Positions 60,448 through 64,000 of a stretch of DNA of 64,000 nucleotides are shown piece by piece. The stretch comes from Ficedula albicollis (lineage: Eukaryota; Chordata; Aves; Passeriformes; Muscicapidae), in NCBI RefSeq assembly GCF_000247815.1, contig NC_021674.1, forward strand, positions 83,444,513 to 83,508,512, given 5' to 3'. Under the pieces are notes generated by a model, which saw nothing but the letters and a program-made list of their open reading frames with translations, was not told where the DNA came from and made no database searches. The position numbers and the translations under genes are program-made. Position 1 is the stretch's first letter, and each line of letters starts with the position of its first letter.

Positions 60448-63400
60448 GAAGGTGTTTTGTCTGCCTCGTAGTCTGAATATTTTTTATTGATAGGCTGATG
60501 TTGATAGGATAGTGCTATGCAGGACCACATAGTCTTTGTAGAGGGTGGTCTTCATTTTTAACCCTCTCATCTGTCTGTCCCTCCTAGGGAAGCACACTGT
60601 GTCTTGGGTAACCCTGTGGTTTCATTTAATAGTGCTGAAGCTCCAGATTCAAGAAAAAGAAATGTAGAGACTGAGAAGATACCTGAGGCTAAATGCAGTG
60701 ATATGTTCTTGTGCAGAAAAATTCAGAAAACTTGGATAGAAATGACATGGAAGATCTGAAGGAGTCCCCATCATGAAAGACTTTAACAAAAAGTCTGGCA
60801 AACCCTTTGCAGGAAAGACATTGGGACAGTGAAGCATTTCAGGAGAGATGGACTAAGTGATGCCTTAATATATTTTCCAGTTCTCTCTTTATTTTCTCTT
60901 TTTGGACTTTGAGAAAGAGTTTTGAGGGAACCCTCTGAATCTGAGGTTTTCCCCCTCTGAAGATAATATTAAATCAAAGACAATCATAACATTTTTACAT
61001 ACTATGTTGATGTTATTACTTTAAACTATAAATCATGTATTAGAGATGTAAAACTGATTTTGACAGCAAGTTGTTTTTCATAAAGCAAACTTGATGGACA
61101 TTACTTCTGCATCTGGTTTTCGATTGCATCATACCTTCCTAAATTACCCTGTCACTTTGCTGAGCATAATTTTATTTCTGTATTTCTGGTTACTCCATGG
61201 GATAATGGTGTACAATTAGCGATTTTCCAATCTTCTGAAAAGTCCTTTAGTGATCCAAATTATAACAAATTCATATCCCCAGATAGGCTTCATGGCTTGT
61301 TTTCTAACTGTTTGGATGCAACAGCTTTGTTCTAAGTGAACCTAATGGAATCTGTAGAAATCCTGAGTTTAATTCTTGGAAAAGTGAGATGGCATACCTG
61401 AAAGATGAGGTGTTCGTATGCACACAAATGAAATGCCATGGTTAGAAGTATCTTTCTTTCTTTGGTAACATAGGAACTTAAAACTTCAGTGAATTGTGTA
61501 GTTATATACAAGTCCAAGAGAAAAGACAGCTTAAAATTTCTTGTGACATCTTTTTTACAACAAAAGTTACTGCTTTTCCAGAAAACAGCAAATGACAATA
61601 TCTCTGTTTTGTTTTAGAGAAGTGAAATCTGGGTGTGACAGTACCAGAGAAACGGCTTTCATATTCTGTATTGCTGAAGGGGGTTGCAGTAGTGAAATAG
61701 CAGAAATCAGTTATAACAGTTGTTTTTATTAAAGTGGCATTTACCTTGCTGCACTTTCACTATCAATCTTAACTGGATTAAAACCATTGCAGTGGCAAGT
61801 ATTCATTATTAAAATAATTTTCCTAGTATGTTCAGTGAGATGAACAGCTGTATGTGCACCATGCCCTCTTTGACAGCAAAATTATATGAGACTATGCTTA
61901 GTTGTTAATTACTTTCATTTTTATAGTGAGCTGGTATTAAAGGGAAAAAGTATCATTTTCTCTTCTGCCCTGTGTAAAGACTATGACTCCATTTCTCAAG
62001 ACATTTCACAGTATCGTGGCAAAGGAGCTGTTTGTCAATGAGTAATTTTCAAGAAAGACTATTTACAATCTGCAAGTCTTTGAGTTGTTTTTCCTCATCT
62101 GAGGGGCTGATTTTGGATATTTTTTTCTATCCATATTGATACATTTTTCTAAGTGGGTGTACTTTATTTCCTCTGAAAACCCACAAACATCCAGGGAACA
62201 CATAGATTACAAGCTCAGGTTTTGTGAAAAACATTGAGAAATTGACCTTCTATCCAGCAGAGTTTCTGTAAATAAACCAGTATTGTGCTTGAGTATATAT
62301 AAACTGGGATTAGAAAAGTAACTGTACAAAAATTCTAGGATATTAAGAAAAGGTAACATTATTCAAAAAGTTTTGCCTATTTAAATTCTTATTTGTTTTA
62401 AATGATAAAAAGAGCTCACAATGGAAGGCTTAAAGTGAAGAGTTAGAAGAACAGATACCAGTTTGCAGCTGGTGTGTAAAGAAAAACGGTGTCAAATATT
62501 GGATTTAGACATCACAAAGATAGCATCCCATTCTGCTCCCAGCAGGAATGTTGTGATTGATCTCAGTGCTAATAGGATCAAACAGAAATACAAAAGGCAT
62601 GCAGAAGTGGATAAAAGCAAAGTGGAAAAAGAACAAGATTGGCAAGATGGCCTGCACTGATACAAAAGGATGGCAGTTCTTAGAATTTGGCTTTGCAAAA
62701 AATGCAACACTGTTGTGCAAAATGTATAAGCTACTTCAAAAGGATTGATGTGCAAAAGTGTTCTACCTGCCTCATGACTATATTAATAACTGGGTTATAT
62801 ATATATGTATATGGCTATAGCTCTTTGGTGTTCTGCATAAAATAATTGTTTGTCAGTAGCCTTTCTAGCAAAAAAAGAAAATTTGAAGTATTTTGCAATA
62901 AAATAGACCATACCATACCTAATCCAGCAAAATCTTTACAGGGCTCAATGCGAAACAAGAAGTCCCACTCATGAGATGCTTTTGAATTTATCATTTGGTG
63001 CCACACAGGCACATCATTAACATTATTCAGCATTATGAGAACAATAGTACCAACAATAAAAGATAATGAAATAAGATTTTTATTTAAATGTAGTTTTGAT
63101 TAATGACATTGTTGTAGAATTTTACCACAGATGAATAGAAATCAGCAAATGGAAACAAAAAAGGTAATCTTTCTTCAGTTCACATCTTGAGAGAAGACTG
63201 AAGGAGGCTTCAGTGAAAGGCTTTTGAATAAGAAGTGACTTTGTTTGTGTGTGATGCTTCCTGGTGTAGAAGGGAACCTGTAGGCAGACTTTTTAATGTC
63301 TTGGTCTTAGAGGAAAACCCATGTGTTAAGGATCTGAAAAATGGGGTGGCAGTCCTTACCAGGGAAAAATAAAGGAATAATAATTCATTCAATTTACTTT

Positions 63401-64000
63401 AGAAACTCACCTTGGGATGAGTATTAATCTCTAAAGAACCCAATTGTTCCCAGGGAAGAGAAAGCTTCCTAACTTAAACTAAAAGTCAGCCTTAAACTTT
63501 CAGCCTGCTAGAGTCAGTGTTTTTCAATATAATATAATGTTATTCACTTTAGTGTTAATTTATGCCTCACTGTCACATTTCCTTCTTGCAGCACAGCTTC
63601 AAGTATCATGTTGCTACCTGTCTGCCTCATCCAAGCCTCTGAGATGGAGGAGAAAGAAGCCTTTGCCACCCTAGGGCACAGAAACATTGGATGCCATGTT
63701 TTGGCTAGAGGCTGTTTCCGTGGGATTTGCTGTCTCCTACTCACCATATTCTCTAAACGATATTGTAGCTTTGGTTTTATTGAGAATTATGGTTGCTCCC
63801 ACCTATCTCTGTACACAAAAAAACCTTTGCTTTGAAATCAGGTGGGAGAAGATATGTGTGCAGCATGGTTTAATGAATGACCTGCTTTGGGAACCAGAGC
63901 CAGAGAAGCAGCCCTAGTGCAGAGTGGTGAGGACTTTTTGCAAGGCTGGACGCCTTAGTCTGTGGAAAGAACAAGCTGATGGAGCTCCAGGTATTGCTCT
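60448..64000. other. AT-rich non-coding stretch to window end
   Basis: Short ORFs at 62463-62660 (65 codons, rich in lysine) and 63608-63835 (75 codons) are not recognisable. A short (TA)n lies near 62797. No CR1 or LTR is seen. Confidence 0.4.

Noticed and set aside
62463..62660. 65-codon lysine-rich ORF with mixed composition
   Set aside because: It resembles nothing I know and is short enough to occur by chance. No splice or promoter context.
63608..63835. 75-codon ORF after a good acceptor-like ccttcttgcag
   Set aside because: A competing open frame exists on the other strand, and the protein is not recognisable.

Overview
This window looks like non-coding DNA from a bird genome, most plausibly a passerine, although the species cannot be fixed. 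The evidence is repeat content. There are at least eight fragments of the avian CR1 LINE, recognisable by their 3' termini with the 8-bp ATTCTATG-type tail and by reverse-transcriptase C-terminal remnants. There are also three long terminal repeats that match LTR types I know from bird genomes. Background base composition is AT-rich with few CpGs, and no open reading frame reads as a recognisable host protein. I see no bacterial or viral gene organisation, no CRISPR array, and no rRNA or tRNA gene. I annotate no host protein-coding gene. The longest ORFs are translations of simple repeats, of CR1 sequence (sense or antisense), or of an LTR.

Layout, left to right. 0-6.7 kb: AT-rich sequence with four local tandem duplications and a CpG-rich solo LTR (about 2.05-2.70 kb) whose promoter region holds a perfect 2 x 87 bp duplication. 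6.75-9.1 kb: two overlapping-in-consensus CR1 tails flank a GC-rich, CpG-dense patch whose centre is an uninterrupted 829-base run of C; a longer internal CR1 piece follows. 9.1-26 kb: mostly featureless AT-rich sequence with one CR1 (15.65-16.16 kb), a few tandem duplications, and two promoter-like TATAAAGGAG sites each followed by a perfect splice donor. 26.0-27.8 kb: an LTR of a common avian endogenous retrovirus family on the minus strand, split by a 1.18-kb insertion that begins with a CR1 tail. 32-35.2 kb: another CR1, a compound tandem repeat, and a second minus-strand LTR. 36.5-37.8 kb: a very decayed older LINE on the plus strand. 43.5-44.6 kb: a perfect (TATATC) hexanucleotide array of about 178 units. 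46.4-47.1 kb: two CR1 tails. 47.8-64 kb: AT-rich sequence with three more tandem duplications and ordinary microsatellites.

Three things stand out. First, the two giant pure simple repeats (829 bp of poly-C and 1,071 bp of hexamer). Second, eighteen separate short tandem duplications (about 40-180 bp units, almost always exactly two copies, copies identical or nearly so), some of them inside CR1 and LTR copies and so younger than those insertions. Third, every CR1 fragment and two of three LTRs lie on the minus strand, which would fit the window being intronic to, or transcribed with, a plus-strand unit that I cannot see. No new multi-gene system is visible. The items most worth checking are the poly-C/CpG patch and the duplication swarm, either of which may be real biology or an assembly effect.
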